Assembly (NCBI GenBank): GCA_018417955.1
Contig: JACTVC010000017.1
Location: forward strand, 1,116,001-1,180,000
DNA from: Laccaria trichodermophora
Taxonomy: Eukaryota; Basidiomycota; Agaricomycetes; Agaricales; Hydnangiaceae
DNA length: 64,000 nt
Reading direction: 5' to 3'
Each line of letters starts with the position of its first letter. Positions within the stretch are counted from its first letter, which is position 1. The notes beneath the pieces are model-generated. The model was not told the origin of the DNA. It ran no database searches and saw only the letters and a list, made by a program, of their open reading frames with translations. The position numbers were made by a program, and so were the translations under genes. Below, piece after piece: positions 45,506 through 57,609 of the stretch.

Positions 45506-46158
45506 ATCTTACCCATGATAAGGAGTCTCTTCCGCTGCTTCGCGGTAAGGAAAATAAATCTACTTTCGAAAAAATTCACCCCCAAAGTTGCTTTCTGCCG
45601 AGGCGTTAATCGACCGGCGGAGACCCGTGGACTCTGACACACAGGCATGTCCTGGATCCGACCACATTTTGTTTGAAACCCTGCCTTGCAACCACTTCGT
45701 CCACCTGCAGCTCAGCCGCAAAGTAACAGCTGAAACAAAAAAACGGGCTTCTTCGGCTCACAGCATTGACGTGAAGACGATATGATCATACAACATTGCC
45801 TTGAAGAAGCTAGCATGCAGTGCAGGGGAATGCATGAATTGACAGATAAGTCTATCATCATTTGCCGCTCCAAAAGCACGAATATCGGTTCACCGTTCGA
45901 GCATCGGCAGCCTTTCCAAAACGCTTGGCAGGGGTAGTTAGTTTACAGGTAACACATCTTGAACATATCCCAAGAAAAACGGACGGCTTCGTTTGGGGTC
46001 AGGTCGGGATCGGACCTTCTGCGGAGCTACACCTGTGTTTCGCACACTCTCGCGAGTAGGACTAGCGCATTAGCTTTCTCGGAGGTTGCTCTCGCCCCAA
46101 GCGGACCATTTTTTAACAAAATGGGTCAAACAGGAAGTTCCGCCGAGGGTCATTACAT
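45506..46158. other. Intergenic
   Basis: This lies between the weak hypothetical gene and the 3' end of the ALKBH6-type gene. I see nothing supportable. Confidence 0.4.
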
Positions 46159-47357
46159 TTAACGACGCAAATTAGCAACTCGACCTACGTCGCGGCAGGT
46201 CAGGCTGTACCTCACGCTTCGTCTCAAAATTTCCCCTCTTTCAATAGAACTTTTGATACCTTCGTCTTGAAGTAGTTCCAAATTTGCAATTCTCACTGGG
46301 ATAATTTCTGGTAACATCTCCTTGGGGTTTTCAGAGCTTATCAGGTCCTCCTGGATGGCCTGAATGCTGTTGATCAAAAGGGTTGGAACATGATGAGTAG
46401 AGAACTCAAAATAAGCTCACCCATGTAAATGAGACGTATATTTGTCACCGCACGAGATGACGAGACTCCGTGGCTCCAGGAGCAACGATAAAGTTGGGTT
46501 CATGTTGATGGTTTGACCTTCTCCGCGCGATTCGGTGGTAAAAACGTCTTCCTCTTCATATCGATAATAGCTGAAAACCGAATGGGATCCCAACGAAACG
46601 GTTGCTACCACAGGATGGTATCTGGGTCCGTCTTCATGGGGCTGAACGGCATAAATAACAGACGCGATTTATTTAATCAATTAATACCATGATTCCTTGT
46701 CCTGGAAGGTACTTGAAAAAACGTGAGTTGTGGCGATAAGTAGAAGAATAGGGGATTATGAACCTCGTTTAAAATAACATGATTGGGCATGCCGTGAGGT
46801 GAGTCCGCGAACGCTCCAGTAGCTTTAATACGTGATATGATATCAGGGCTTGAAAAGAGCTTCAGCCAGAAATTGCAAAAGAAAGGGGAACAGATGGACT
46901 AATTGTCGATAAAAGCTGGTAAGGGTTCAGCAAGAAGTACACCTTTCGGCGTGATCTCCCCCCCTAACTTTCCATCATTGACAGACTGCTCTCGTTAAAC
47001 GGAGAAAACAAACCCCATATTTGAAGCCTAACGGACATTCAATAGAAGGCACTGAATCGCAAGCTATTCCTCGGACCGTCTGTTCGCTAACTTTTTCCAC
47101 TTGTGTTGAGGCGTCTCGTTGACCTAATTCCAGGAGGCGCACTGTCCAGCGACCATGGTCGAAGACGTTGAGAAAGAGATTACCTTTCGTAGCAAATAAA
47201 GTTCTTCTTCGCACTATGATAGACGTGAATGTTGCAACTTGAGAAGGGACTTGGGTGATGGCATGGTGGAGGGTCAACGCACAGTAATGAAGTTGGGAAC
47301 ATAGAAAGCATCATGTCCACTGATGCGGTAATTTGACAATTCGAAAACGGCGCCCAT
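46159..47357 (-). CDS. ALKBH6-type 2-oxoglutarate/Fe(II) dioxygenase
   Basis: This is an AlkB-family oxygenase of the ALKBH6 branch, implicated in nucleic-acid methyl handling. The start is 47357, with MGAVFELSNYRISGHDAFYV. Exons include 47357-47283, 47213-47184 (CEEELYLLRK), 47123-47077 (VNETPQHKWKKLANRR), a 14-nt micro-exon at 47027-47014 (supplying LQIWG), and an exon from 46963 (GEITPKGVLLAEPLPAFIDN). Next come YPDIISRIKATGAFADSPHG, then [21 protein letters not shown] with the HxD iron ligands. VATVSLGSHSVF and LSLLLEPRSLVISCGDKYTS follow, then HLHG with the distal His. The ending RYSLTCRDVGRV carries the family's Arg pair, which holds 2-oxoglutarate. All catalytic residues are present. 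The raw frame contains a TAG after IDN, but a 51-nt intron removes it, so the gene is intact. Confidence 0.92.
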
Positions 47358-50300
47358 TTCTTTTGATCAATAGGTACTAGCTGAGTATGCCGTTTGAACC
47401 GTGGTGAGCAGTTTTAGAGGTTCAAGATGAATACCGTGGGAAGCGCGTAACATTGAATGACTTTTACTTTCGAATTCGACACAGAGACAGTCACAATGCC
47501 ACACCTAATCGATAATCACTGATCTTCGTTGTCTCTAGGCCTCATATCTTGTTGAAAGCTGACGCTTTCGAGCTCGTCTACGATGATAATCGACCTCAAA
47601 GTGGAGCTTACCAGGTGTTGCTGTGACATGCTTACTAGGCGTGGAGTCGAGATCTCTAAGAATGCTCAGCCCTCAGGCTCCGTGACGGATTTATCCCGGA
47701 ACCGGGCAACAGTACAAGGGTTTGTGTCATACCCTTCATCGACCCCATATAATTTCGCCACCGAATGGACCAAGACTCTACTTTTTTCGGTTGTGAACTT
47801 CCAAATGAGAACCATTTTTTTATGTTTACTTGAACAAATAGAGTTGACTGTTTAACGCCAGGTTGATTCTGAACGTGGCCGATGGTTTCCCGCAAGGAAC
47901 TCAAGCTACCTACTCCGGAAACGTGCAGCTATACCGCACACAACCACAGCCTAGTCATCATCCCTAATAGGGATCATAAAAGTGGCCACTTTTTGCCGCT
48001 AGGACGGACTGGCGGAACTACAGGCAACTTCTATTTTGAATAAATGACAACATCTAGTACTAACGCTGAGAATTTACGATACTCTAGATTCAATGCACGG
48101 CATAGGGCGAGGGGAACGATGAGAAACTTCAACTAGAACTCGTTGGGGAACTGGTATTCGGGGAGAATGCCTCTTTCTGAGTGGTACTGAGAAGCATGGT
48201 GAGTGGAGAAGCATTACTGCTATAAATCACTGAGTACTCACACAGGTGTGTACTGACATGGGTAGCTACGACGATCACAGTTTGCACACGACGGCCGGAC
48301 TCCGTCGCACTTCATTTTTCGGCCTGAGATGCACATAAATTCAATGGTGTCAAAGGAGCGGAGACATTTAGCCTAACCTCTGCAGAATACACATGCCATG
48401 GGTGTACGTCGAGGGGTTCGTGCCAGTGGCGTCCCGTCGAATTGGGAGTATCCTTCCTTGTAACCGTTATGATTGGTCTGATTCGTTGTGAGTCGCGGTG
48501 AATTTTATTAGAGCGACGATCTCACTTCTAGGTCGGCACGAGCAGAAGACATGGAGATATATGTATGCAAGATATAGAGAGTAAAGGATATAGGAGTGAA
48601 CTTGTCCTGCCTTTGGTGAGATCTATTGCCGTGAGTTTTATACCCTTCCCTTGCCCGCAAAAATTATATCGGTCGAAAAAGTAGAGGACCCTCCAGTTCA
48701 TTGCCAGGGAACCTACATGACGACCCTAATTTTGATGTATAATTTGGGTTCATACAGAGGATAATGTTCGGAAGGAGTAGACGGAGTTCAGCCCCAAGTC
48801 GCCCACGTTTTGTCATTCGTCGGCGGAAAGTGCCATAATTAATTGGGGACTAGCCAGAATTTGAGGTGGCGTGGCACTGACAACTCAGAATAAAGGCATT
48901 AGGGTACTCTGCGCGTGAAAGCTCGACCAGCGGTTCCAAAAAAAAAAAAAGATTTCTGCCCGATTATTGGGACTCGCGACAAATACCGAGAAGCCAATGC
49001 TGAGATGTATTATTTTATACTGCCAAAAGCAGTCTCAATACCTGATAGTAACTTGGTGTACATGACACAGCTTACTTCGTTCATTCCCAGACTGCGGCAG
49101 TCATCACGAGGATGCTTCATGAGACACAATCCTCACGATACTTGGCCACGGTGTCCTTAACCTGAAGCACCGCGGCACAAAAGTATGTAGCATCTAGCGG
49201 CCAAGGCATCTCATCGTTACACTTAGTACGTTGAGTAATTTCATTAAGTTTGAGCCTCCTACTCGCAAAATGAGGTGGGAAAATGAGTGGCTTATTCTCG
49301 TGATTTGAGACAGCGCGTATATTTTAGTTTTCGAATGAAAGGCCGCGGGAAGGAAGTGAACTTCAAACTATGACACAATCATGTTTAAGTTTGAGCATGA
49401 TTATGGATATTGAACCAACTAACTGAAAACATAGTACATCCGAGCGTGGATAAGAAATCATGAAGGATGCGCGAATTCAAGCCTGGGGCTATTCGAGAAT
49501 AATCCTTTGCCCATACTGGCCTTGTCAACAGAAGCGGAATCGCCATCACCGTAGGTGGAGGGAGCGGAGGAGAATGGTATGGTCCTTTGGATCTTAAAGC
49601 CTATCCCTTGATAAAGAATCGGCTATTCAAGACACCCAGCAGATTGGCCAAAACACATGTCGATTCTTATCCTGAAATAGACATATTTAAGCCAACCACA
49701 CTGATGCATTGACTGAAGCCGAGCTCAACAGGTATCGCCAACGAAACTTGATCATATACCGTTCGCGGACACACACTGAGATGTAAAAGCATTACGTCCC
49801 AACATTATTTGGATCTGGGGACGGATGGTTCATCGCGAGGTGTCGTAACCAAAAAGAACACGAGCTGCGGCGGCTTTAGCATTTCCCAATCATAACTGTC
49901 AGAAGAACACCAGTAAAAGGCCAGAAACTGGGCGGTCAGAGGCTAGAGAAATCCGAAGTTGAGTAGAGTACACTCCTGTAAAAAGCTTCTAGAGGGATAA
50001 GTTCGAAATCAAAGGGCGCAAGTGGACACGAAGGATCCGGTGATCCCTGGCGGGCGTCAACGTTCAAGGTTCGAGCTTGGAAACTCCTGTGGAAAGACCC
50101 GATCCGTGTTGCAGAGGATAATAGAAACTATGCTAGGCACGCCCATCTGCTTCGTTTCGTCAATAAGATACTCATCCACAGAGATGAATTGCAAACAGTG
50201 AAAACGTTGGCGACTCCTCGACTCCCTTCGTGAGTTCAAGAAGAAGATGCATGAAACTGATCGTCGTGGTCCTGGTCAACGAGCTTGATGAGCAGCAAAG

Positions 50301-51323
50301 AAAGTTGATTCCGTCATCGGTGTGAGTGATAATCGGTCTTTACCATATTTTTGGGATTGTTGTTTGCTCCAATCCCAGCAACGATAATTATGACAGCGGC
50401 AGAAAATATAACGTCGACTCACTATATGCTTCATGGTCACCATGGCCAATTTTATGTTTCAAACTGCAAGAATACAAGGAATAGCGTTAGTATTCCGATC
50501 AATGGACTTTGTCGGAGCCTCTTCCGTGCCATAAATTAGGGGGAGGCAAAACGCTGGAAAAAGAAATATGAATGTTGCGCTGGTTGAGCGGTTCGATCCC
50601 TTTGCGATTCCAATTGGATTCCAAACTACAAGTTTTTCTGTTAGCAACTGGTTGGTGGGTAAGAGGGGTTCTGTCATGCCTACCTGGTGAAATTGAATGA
50701 TGACCGCCGATAATTGAGACGGTAATAGCAAGCCATAACATGAAGAGTAGCTGGCCTCGAGGTCAATGGAGAAAACACAAATCTTGTGCACCATACCACG
50801 TGATTAGTTACGGTGCTTAGGTGATAATCTGATAACGCCTATAGCTACTTATGATAAATTTTGCCGCACTGACGCAGTTTATGCACTGCTTGATGTCGCA
50901 ATTTCCAAACTCGAGTCCTGTTTTAAGGAAACGAGTAATCTACCCCTTTCCGCCGCCGAACGAGAGCCTTGAGGGGAGGTTTGTCGCTAGGCAGGCTGCT
51001 GCAAGGCTCAAGCTGTCCTCATGAGTCATTTCCCCAGTTTTGAAAATTCAAGTCCTTTCTTATCAGCCAAAGATCCCAGGCGCAGGCTCACTGCGGCAGC
51101 TCGAAAGCTACGCGGGAGGTAGAAGCAAATACACCTATAAATTTCACTCAGCGTACTCGAAAAATCTAAATATTTGTCTCCACGGCCACTCGAATGGCCG
51201 AAACGTCAAGCTTTCAAGCCTGGGGTTCTCTGCATAAACAGCGTAGATATACAACTAAGTAGGTACGTACACGACTATAATAAGTCCTGGTTCCGTTCAA
51301 TCATAACTATCAAATTGTCTAAT
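47358..51323. other. Gene-poor region with a possible membrane-protein relic
   Basis: About 4 kb has only short frames. On the minus strand near 50459-50794, a hydrophobic frame (TSATFIFLFPAFCLPLIYG) joined by a possible intron to a second hydrophobic segment (about 50370-50400, VIIIVAGIGANNNP) resembles the end of an amino-acid transporter. There are no upstream exons or start, so I treat it as a relic at most. Confidence 0.35.
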
Positions 51324-53730
51324 TCACCACATAACCAACCCTCTTCCCATCATCAAAGCTCCGAAAACAATCGCTGACAATACCAAAGCACCGCCCTCTA
51401 ATCTCCCAGTCACCTCCGCTGCACTAATACTCCCCTTAGTCGTGCTTCCAAGATTATCCTTGTTGGCATCCATCGCCGCATGTCCGTTGGACGTCGCCAG
51501 CACTGACGGATCTATAGTGAGGGTATTTACTGTTTTTGTTAAAAATGTAGTAGAGAATGTGGTGGACGGAGCGGCGTCGGTAACCTCCGTCAGAGCGGCA
51601 TCGGAGAGGAAAACGAGAGCTACGCCCGGTGCGGGGACTGTAACGGCACATGTATTCGCCGTCTGATCGCATTGCACAGTTTGTACGTCCAGGGTGCCTT
51701 GTGGGCGGCCGTCGGATTCGAAATTAGCTCCGAAGGTCTGAGTGGCAGTTAAGTCGGTGAAGGACGAATGGATCAACGATCACCTACCTGGCCCGCCCAT
51801 GTAAAATTACCCTTTGTTGATACCGATGGAGCAAGAAGATACCTATTAGCAGAATTAGAAAGTCGCCAAAGCCTGAGATGATACGTCACTCACTTCACTT
51901 GAACGTGTGAAGGGGTTGCATTCGCCTGACCCGTTTGACCACCTCCAATAGCGATGTTCACCGTGATAGTGTTCGCGCCTGAAGGATCGGTGATGTAGTT
52001 GAATAAAAGTACCCTAACGGGATTTCCATTCTCATAGATTGCATAAGCGGGAGTCAACGTGTTATTGCTATTGGCCACAAGGTCAAGGACTTGAGAGGAG
52101 TTCGTGGGCCCGAGGGCCTCCGCCATAACGAGTGCGGAGTAGTAGATGGGTCCGATCGTCCATTGATGGAAGGTCGATTGATTAGTTGGGGGTGCTAGAG
52201 AAGGGTGGTGAACTTTGTGACAGCCTAAACACAAAAGGTTGCTTACGAGTGAAAGGCTATTGTGAACGGTTTGTCAAAAGGGATACAACCTAAAAAAACG
52301 AACTCTTACGTTGTAGAATACGCTCTGACCACCAACGTGGAATAGAGCGCCAGAGAAATTTGAGTTCGCCATCTGCATGCCATAATCAAGGCCCCATAGA
52401 GCCGCACCAAAAGAGTCGCTGATACCAGCAAAACCGCCACAAGACGCCGAGTTGGTTTCAAACATCAACAGTTGCTTTCCTTTTGTTTGAGCGAAAGCGG
52501 TCGAATTCAAATACGGTGCGACGATGGCCTGCCCTGCCCCGTGATTCAGATATGTTGGAAAAAGAGCTTGAGGGTCGTGAGGGCTATCAAGTCCGAATTG
52601 CGCACAATTGTCGGTGGGATAGCGTTCCACAGAGAGGAATGCGAGATTGGTGCTGAACTCGTCGACGAAGCCTGTGTTCCATACCATCTCTGGGGTCCAA
52701 GCTATTCTTGCAATGTTCGGACCAATGAGAAGATTTTTGCTCGGAATATTGCTGTCATTTGCCACCGCTTCTACAAGTGTGCTGAATTCTCCTGTATAAT
52801 CATAGGGACCGTAGGTCTAAAGCTATCAGTTACAACGTGAGCCACTCATGATAGGAGCCATACCGATGGACGATGACCGTGCGCAACATACAAATCTGGC
52901 TCATTCCCTACTTGCAATCCAACAAGATGGTCGCCCAAAACCGCCTCCCCTAACTCCGCGATCCCAAGGCGAAAGTTCGAGGTATCGTTGAAGGGTATAC
53001 CAAGATACCATCGAATATCCACGAGAGCTGAGATGTTCCCCATCATATAAATGAGATCTGGCGTAAATATTAACGGTGGCGTTTGTGTCTGAGATTGTGG
53101 TTAAAGGAGAATCAACTCGACAAGTTTAAACCACGTACTGGGTTTGATGCGCCAGCGATATCCTTCTCGAGGATCTTGCCGTCCGGGGTGCTGGGGACGA
53201 GAACAGCAGTTTCTTGTGTGTTTCCTCCGACACGGATATTGACCCGACCCACACGCTGTGCGAGGTTGGCCATCAGATTAAGAAACGGAACTTGAAGGAC
53301 AGTCCTGAGTGATCGTCAGCTCGTTGACCTCCTCATTAGAAAATCAACGAACGAATTTTTTCCTACTGAAGAAGAATTAAGACATCGACGAAGACCTGAC
53401 ACGAATGAACGACTAACAAACTTGGTCGACAACAGACATTTCTATAGAAAATCCAAAAAATGAGCCGGTCTGGGGTATTGACGCTCCTGGCATTCCTCCA
53501 TTCTGCAGCTGGATAGCAAAGTTGGTGGTAATAGCAGGGTTTGGCGGGTCAGGTGGATTGAGAACAGTAGGATTGTATGCTGCGGCGCCGGTGTAGTTCG
53601 CTGAAGTTGCACTCGATGTCCCGCTCGCCAACGGCTGTTGACCTTGCTGATAGTAAACGGTAATTTGAGCAAAACCAACAAGCGCCTGCATCAAAATGCC
53701 AAGCCCAACGGCAGCATTAAGCGTAATCAT
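51324..53730 (-). CDS. Secreted GH79 beta-glucuronidase-like glycoside hydrolase, GPI-type tail
   Basis: Agaricomycete GH79 enzymes act outside the cell on glucuronic-acid-bearing glycans such as arabinogalactan proteins. The signal peptide MITLNAAVGLGILMQALVGF leads to QITVYYQQGQQPL. The catalytic barrel has GSFFGFSIEMSVVDQV, NIRVGGNTQETAVLVPS and VDIRWYLGIPFNDTSNF. The acid/base Glu lies in LVGLQVGNEPDLYVAHGHR, and the nucleophile Glu is probably in LLMFETNSASCGGFAG. WGLDYGMQMANSNFSGALFH follows. The C-terminal GH79C beta domain covers VRVLLFNYITDPSGANTI to CAVTVPAPGVALVFLS. The end has a Thr-rich stalk and a hydrophobic tail (LVLSAIVFGALMMGRGLVMW), suggesting GPI anchoring. Roughly 600 residues over many short introns. 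An apparent second GH79 gene is not present. Confidence 0.9.
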
Positions 53731-54247
53731 ATCCGGAGATAAGCGCGCTGAGCCTTGTTAGAGCTTTTTTCGGCGTCTGGACTGGCGGGGTGACTTGTAC
53801 GAGCTTGGAGGTCCACGAGGATATCGCGCAAACAGGTTGTGAGGAGGATCCGCAAGTACGAAGAGGGGCGTCTCAATAGGACGAGAGGCAGCGTTATCAG
53901 AATAAATACCCACAGGCTATAAATAAATCTCTGCTGTCTCTAATGTCTATTTTTACTCTGACCTCCTCGTTTCTGAAGTTAAGTACGTGGGTGCCTGGTT
54001 CATGGGCTATAAAAAAGGATGCCATTACCTCTCTGTGAGCACAATTCATCTGGATTTACTGCAATGTCATACTTCTGTTTTATCTTTTGAGTCCTTTGAA
54101 CAATGGATTGCTCAAGATACACTTGTTCTAATAATTTTGTCACTCACTGCTGTGGTCAGGTTGGCTAAATCAAATGGACCTTGTCATTCAAAAAAAAAGC
54201 TGATTGTCTTATTCTTAGCTGTCAGGATAAGACCATAAGTAATAGCA
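53731..54247. other. Intergenic, upstream of GH79, entering the transposon block
   Basis: This is the promoter region of the GH79 gene followed by AT-rich sequence. A plus-strand frame at 53987-54238 has no support. Coding density stops here, and repeats begin to the right. Confidence 0.45.
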
Positions 54248-54411
54248 CAGGCAGTTACACATATGGGTAAATGACTGAATAGTCAATCTGTACCTGTTAG
54301 GATAAGACTGTAAGTAATAGCTAAGGTAGAGGTGAGTGAGTAAATATGTCAGAAGAATATAAGTAAGGAATACACACCTCAGGCAGTTACACATATGGGT
54401 AAATGACTGAA
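54248..54411 (+). repeat. Direct repeat pair, 32 bp perfect
   Basis: CAGGCAGTTACACATATGGG plus the next 12 bases occur identically at 54248-54279 and 54380-54411. A second, imperfect pair starting GGATAAGAC sits just before the first copy and between the two. These are adjacent to the LTR at 54449. Confidence 0.85.
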
Positions 54412-54448
54412 GTGGAGGTACAGAAGGGAGTGAGAAAATTGTAAGTAT

Positions 54449-55168
54449 TGTTACGGGTGTTAAGCATAACAGGCAGTTATTAAGCTTTGAGTTCATCTGT
54501 CTGTTTGTTCATGCTACACTCTCTTCTGAAACGATGTAGTCTTTACTGTCAGTTCGTTATGACTTCAATAACGACACTACAGGGTTCCACAATACTCTAT
54601 GACACGCTGGCTCTGATAGAGATTTGGTATTGTTTATAGTCGACTGCTGACTAGGCCTAAGTTTATTAAGTCTTTGATGTTGAAGACTTAATTGTTCGTT
54701 TGAGGTTTCAAAGAGGCTCTAAGTCAAAAGACTATAGAGTTTGAGGGTGACTTAAGATCTGAGGGTCTAACGTTGGGTTGAACTAAGCCTGTATTGCCTA
54801 GGTTCAAGCTACTGAACACAAATGAAAGTACCCTACTTATATACTAAGGGTATGAGTCAAGTACAAGTCAAAAGTATGAGTTCGTATGACTTGCATAGAG
54901 TCAGACGAATCATACTGTGTCTATGTAAGTCTATACGAGTTATATGATTCCGAAAGAGTCATATAAATCTATCTAAGTAAGTATGAATCATAAAAAGAAA
55001 TCTGACTGGAGTGCGCATCTAGAACTGTCCAGTATGGTCTAGATATGTCTTAGGAGTATGTAAGCATCTGCATGTGATTGTATATTCGTAAGAAAAGAAT
55101 TGTAACAAGTATGGTGTCAGTAAATAGGAGTAAAGAGATAATTGAGCATAGGTTTCTAAACCTCAACA
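54449..55168 (-). mobile_element. Copia-type LTR (3' LTR of a minus-strand element)
   Basis: On the minus strand the LTR begins TGTTGAGGTTTAG at 55168 and ends ACACCCGTAACA at 54449, giving 720 bp with TGTT...AACA ends. It is preceded by a polypurine tract (AGGGGGAGTG) at about 55169-55178, the normal position before a 3' LTR. The adjacent coding remnant at 55187-55330 supports the orientation. A second, inverted copy lies at 62399-63337. Confidence 0.82.
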
Positions 55169-55186
55169 CTCCCCCTGAAATCTTAG

Positions 55187-55330
55187 CTCCTAAACATCAA
55201 TGTACTCCATTCCCATGAGTTTGATGAGGTTCTCCAAGTTGGTCAAGAAAGAGATTTTGTGAAAATATCAGTGATGTTCTTGGTTGTGTTGATTGGAACA
55301 ATGATGATATCTTTGAGGTTAACAGCCTCA
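55187..55330 (-). pseudogene. C-terminal end of a Ty1/copia polyprotein (RNase H tail)
   Basis: The minus-strand frame reads HTKIKHVNIKTHWICEAVN, then IIIVPINTTKNITDIFTKSLS, and continues toward an ending with NLIKLMGMEYIDV in a neighbouring frame. Copia RNase H ends show the same order (TKHVD, then IADIFTK). Upstream reverse transcriptase and integrase are absent, and a frame change is needed near the end. Only the last 50 or so codons survive beside the LTR. Confidence 0.78.
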
Positions 55331-56600
55331 CAGATCCAGTGAGTCTTGATGTTGACATGTTTGATTTTGGTATGACTGCCAAAGTTTTTTGTAGTGGAGG
55401 ATTCATCCCCTGGTCTAGGATTCAACTCCTAACAGTCATGGTTATACTTTCCACTCACTGCAGATCTATATTTCAGACATTTACATTACTTTCAATATGG
55501 AGTCACACTTCTATGGAACACATGACTCCAACTACTTACATGTTGTAGGCAAGGGGGTGCCAGGATTTAAATTAAGGACTGGATGTTGAAATTATTTTTA
55601 GTGAGACATGGGCTGAACCAACCACCCAACATAATCAGGCATATGTCCATTTTAGGAAATATGATGTCATCCACATGCCACCTTTTTCCCTTTTCCATCA
55701 CTCAGAACTGTGAAAACCCAATTTTTGAGCTCTCTGTTGAGCTTGAAATTGAAGTTGACCATACAATTTATTATTACAGTTGAAATACTGAGTTGCCTGC
55801 TACATTGAATTAAGTAAGTACAATTATTTCACTTGATTTAAGCCACTGAATGTTAAATTCAATAAATTGCGCCCATCACTGGATTCTGATCCCTGTGGGA
55901 AATCACTTGTTTTTGGCACTTCTACCCTGATATTGATGTCTTGCCTCTCACCACGACCAATCCAAACCACTCTCCATTGTGTCTTTGCTACAACTGACCC
56001 CTCTAGGCAACACAACCAACACGGGACCATGTCAGGCATGGTGTAACAGGTGTTCCGTGAGTGGCTTGTCTGGTGGGTTGCTAGCTAACGACAAGGGGTC
56101 TGGCGAACATGACAGCTATAAGAGATGCAAAGGTGTGAAGACCAATCTATGTGATTGGTCTGAGTTTAGTGTGTACTAAGTGGAGATCATATGAGCTTCA
56201 GATATCTGTTGCACAATCTCTACTCCCTCAGGAAATCCTTAAGAGAGCAGTACACAGGAAACGGCCTAACATAGTAGTGGAATACTTCTGGAAGAGTATT
56301 CAGCAATCTAACAAGACCAAATCACTTACTTGACTTGCAGGAGGGAAAGCGATATGATGCTTGATCCAAACGTGAAGTTATGCAGTGGTGGTTTGGTGAA
56401 TAGAAAAGATGAAGAAAGTACACATGTAACTAAGGTTATGTAAACAAGTTGAATCATAGTATTTCATAATCAAATGTAGTTTGCAGTAATGTGATCAGTC
56501 AGAGGGAGCTCACCCTATGGAGGAAGCAAAGCTTGCAACATTCCTGAGGGGAAATTATATAGGAGCGCACCTAGTACTAGGTATGTGTTACAGAGCCCCC
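55331..56600. other. Non-coding, AT-rich repeat-block sequence
   Basis: No frame longer than 72 codons looks real. The internal part of the copia element has been replaced or deleted here. I see no clear terminal repeats. Confidence 0.4.
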
Positions 56601-57569
56601 CTAATTTCCACCTAGGGAATTGAAGTGAATTGGCAAATGAATGTCAGCTATGTGTTGCCCATGCCAGATGTCAGGAAAGTCTTGAAGAAGGTCTTCTACC
56701 AGTGAGAAGTGATCTTGAGTGAGTAAGACCTCAGGGCATTTATCTCCATGGTTTGTGCTGTGCAGGTATGCTTTCCATCCTTTGCGGGTAAGAGGCTTGG
56801 CTGCACCTCGCTCAAGGGCCTGTGTGATGTTGTGCAGGATGAGATCACAACCTTGGGTCCATTCCCTGTGCCAGTGATGACAGAAGTCCTCCATGATATC
56901 CATGGTGGGGAAAAGCCAGCAGTGGTGGTTGGGATTCTCTGCTGGTACAAAGCCATGGACCAAGTTCTCTTCTTGGGCGGAAATTTGATTGTAGAAGATG
57001 GGGTCGTCGCAGAATGGGGAAGAGGCTACTGCCCCCCTATGGTGAACTGTCACTTGAGTGGACAGCACATTCAAGAAGCATTGGACTATTTCAGGTCCTC
57101 CAAAGCACTTGGCTATCCATGCTGTGGGCCCCCCCATGCTGACTAGAGCTCATGCTTGTGGCCTTTGCAGGATGTTGGCCAACTTTCCCATGTACTGATC
57201 CTGGAACGCTGTGCCGCCATTGATATCCTTCAAGTGCTCTTCTTGGAACCCTGCTTCATAGGTCCTGCGAGTAAGTTCAGACAGAACTGGGGCTGACATC
57301 AGTCAAAAAGCCTTCAGGTCGCTGATCTTGGTAGCCATGTGGAATTTCATATTGTGCTCGATGGCTAGTGTCAAGACATGTTGCATGGTCCTCATGCTCT
57401 GCTTGCATATGGCCCAGTATTTCAGGCAGGTCAACATATGTGGGTCTGGAAGGAGGATACTTTCCATGAGGAATGCTTGGTTCCATGTGAGTTCTGGCGG
57501 CATACCCCAAACTACCCCATCGCACCAGTGGGAACCATTATTTATCATTAAACATGGACATAGGTCCAT
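56601..57569 (-). pseudogene. Degraded transposon-associated ORF with two TGA stops
   Basis: One frame of 323 codons runs across the whole interval and is broken only by TGA codons at about 57300 and 57143. Segments include MDLCPCLMINNGSHWCDGV, LTWNQAFLMESILLPDPHML, EEHLKDINGGTAFQDQYMG, PTAWIAKCFGGPEIVQCFLN and DIWHGQHIADIHLPIHFNS. I recall this type of sequence as a recurrent, high-copy ORF in agaricomycete genomes, usually within mobile elements, but I cannot name its transposon superfamily. Its position inside the repeat block fits. Both stops could come from CGA by C-to-T change. Function is unknown; there is no visible catalytic triad. Confidence 0.6.
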
Positions 57570-57609
57570 GTCCTTTCATACGAACTGTCACAAGGTTTAT
57601 GAGAGGCAT

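Noticed and set aside
46870..46920. Nonsense codon (TAG) in the ALKBH6 gene
   Set aside because: A 51-nt intron ending TTTTCAAG removes it and restores the conserved reading.
50459..50794. Possible amino-acid transporter gene on the minus strand
   Set aside because: Only two hydrophobic segments, no start, no upstream exons and no conserved transporter motif.
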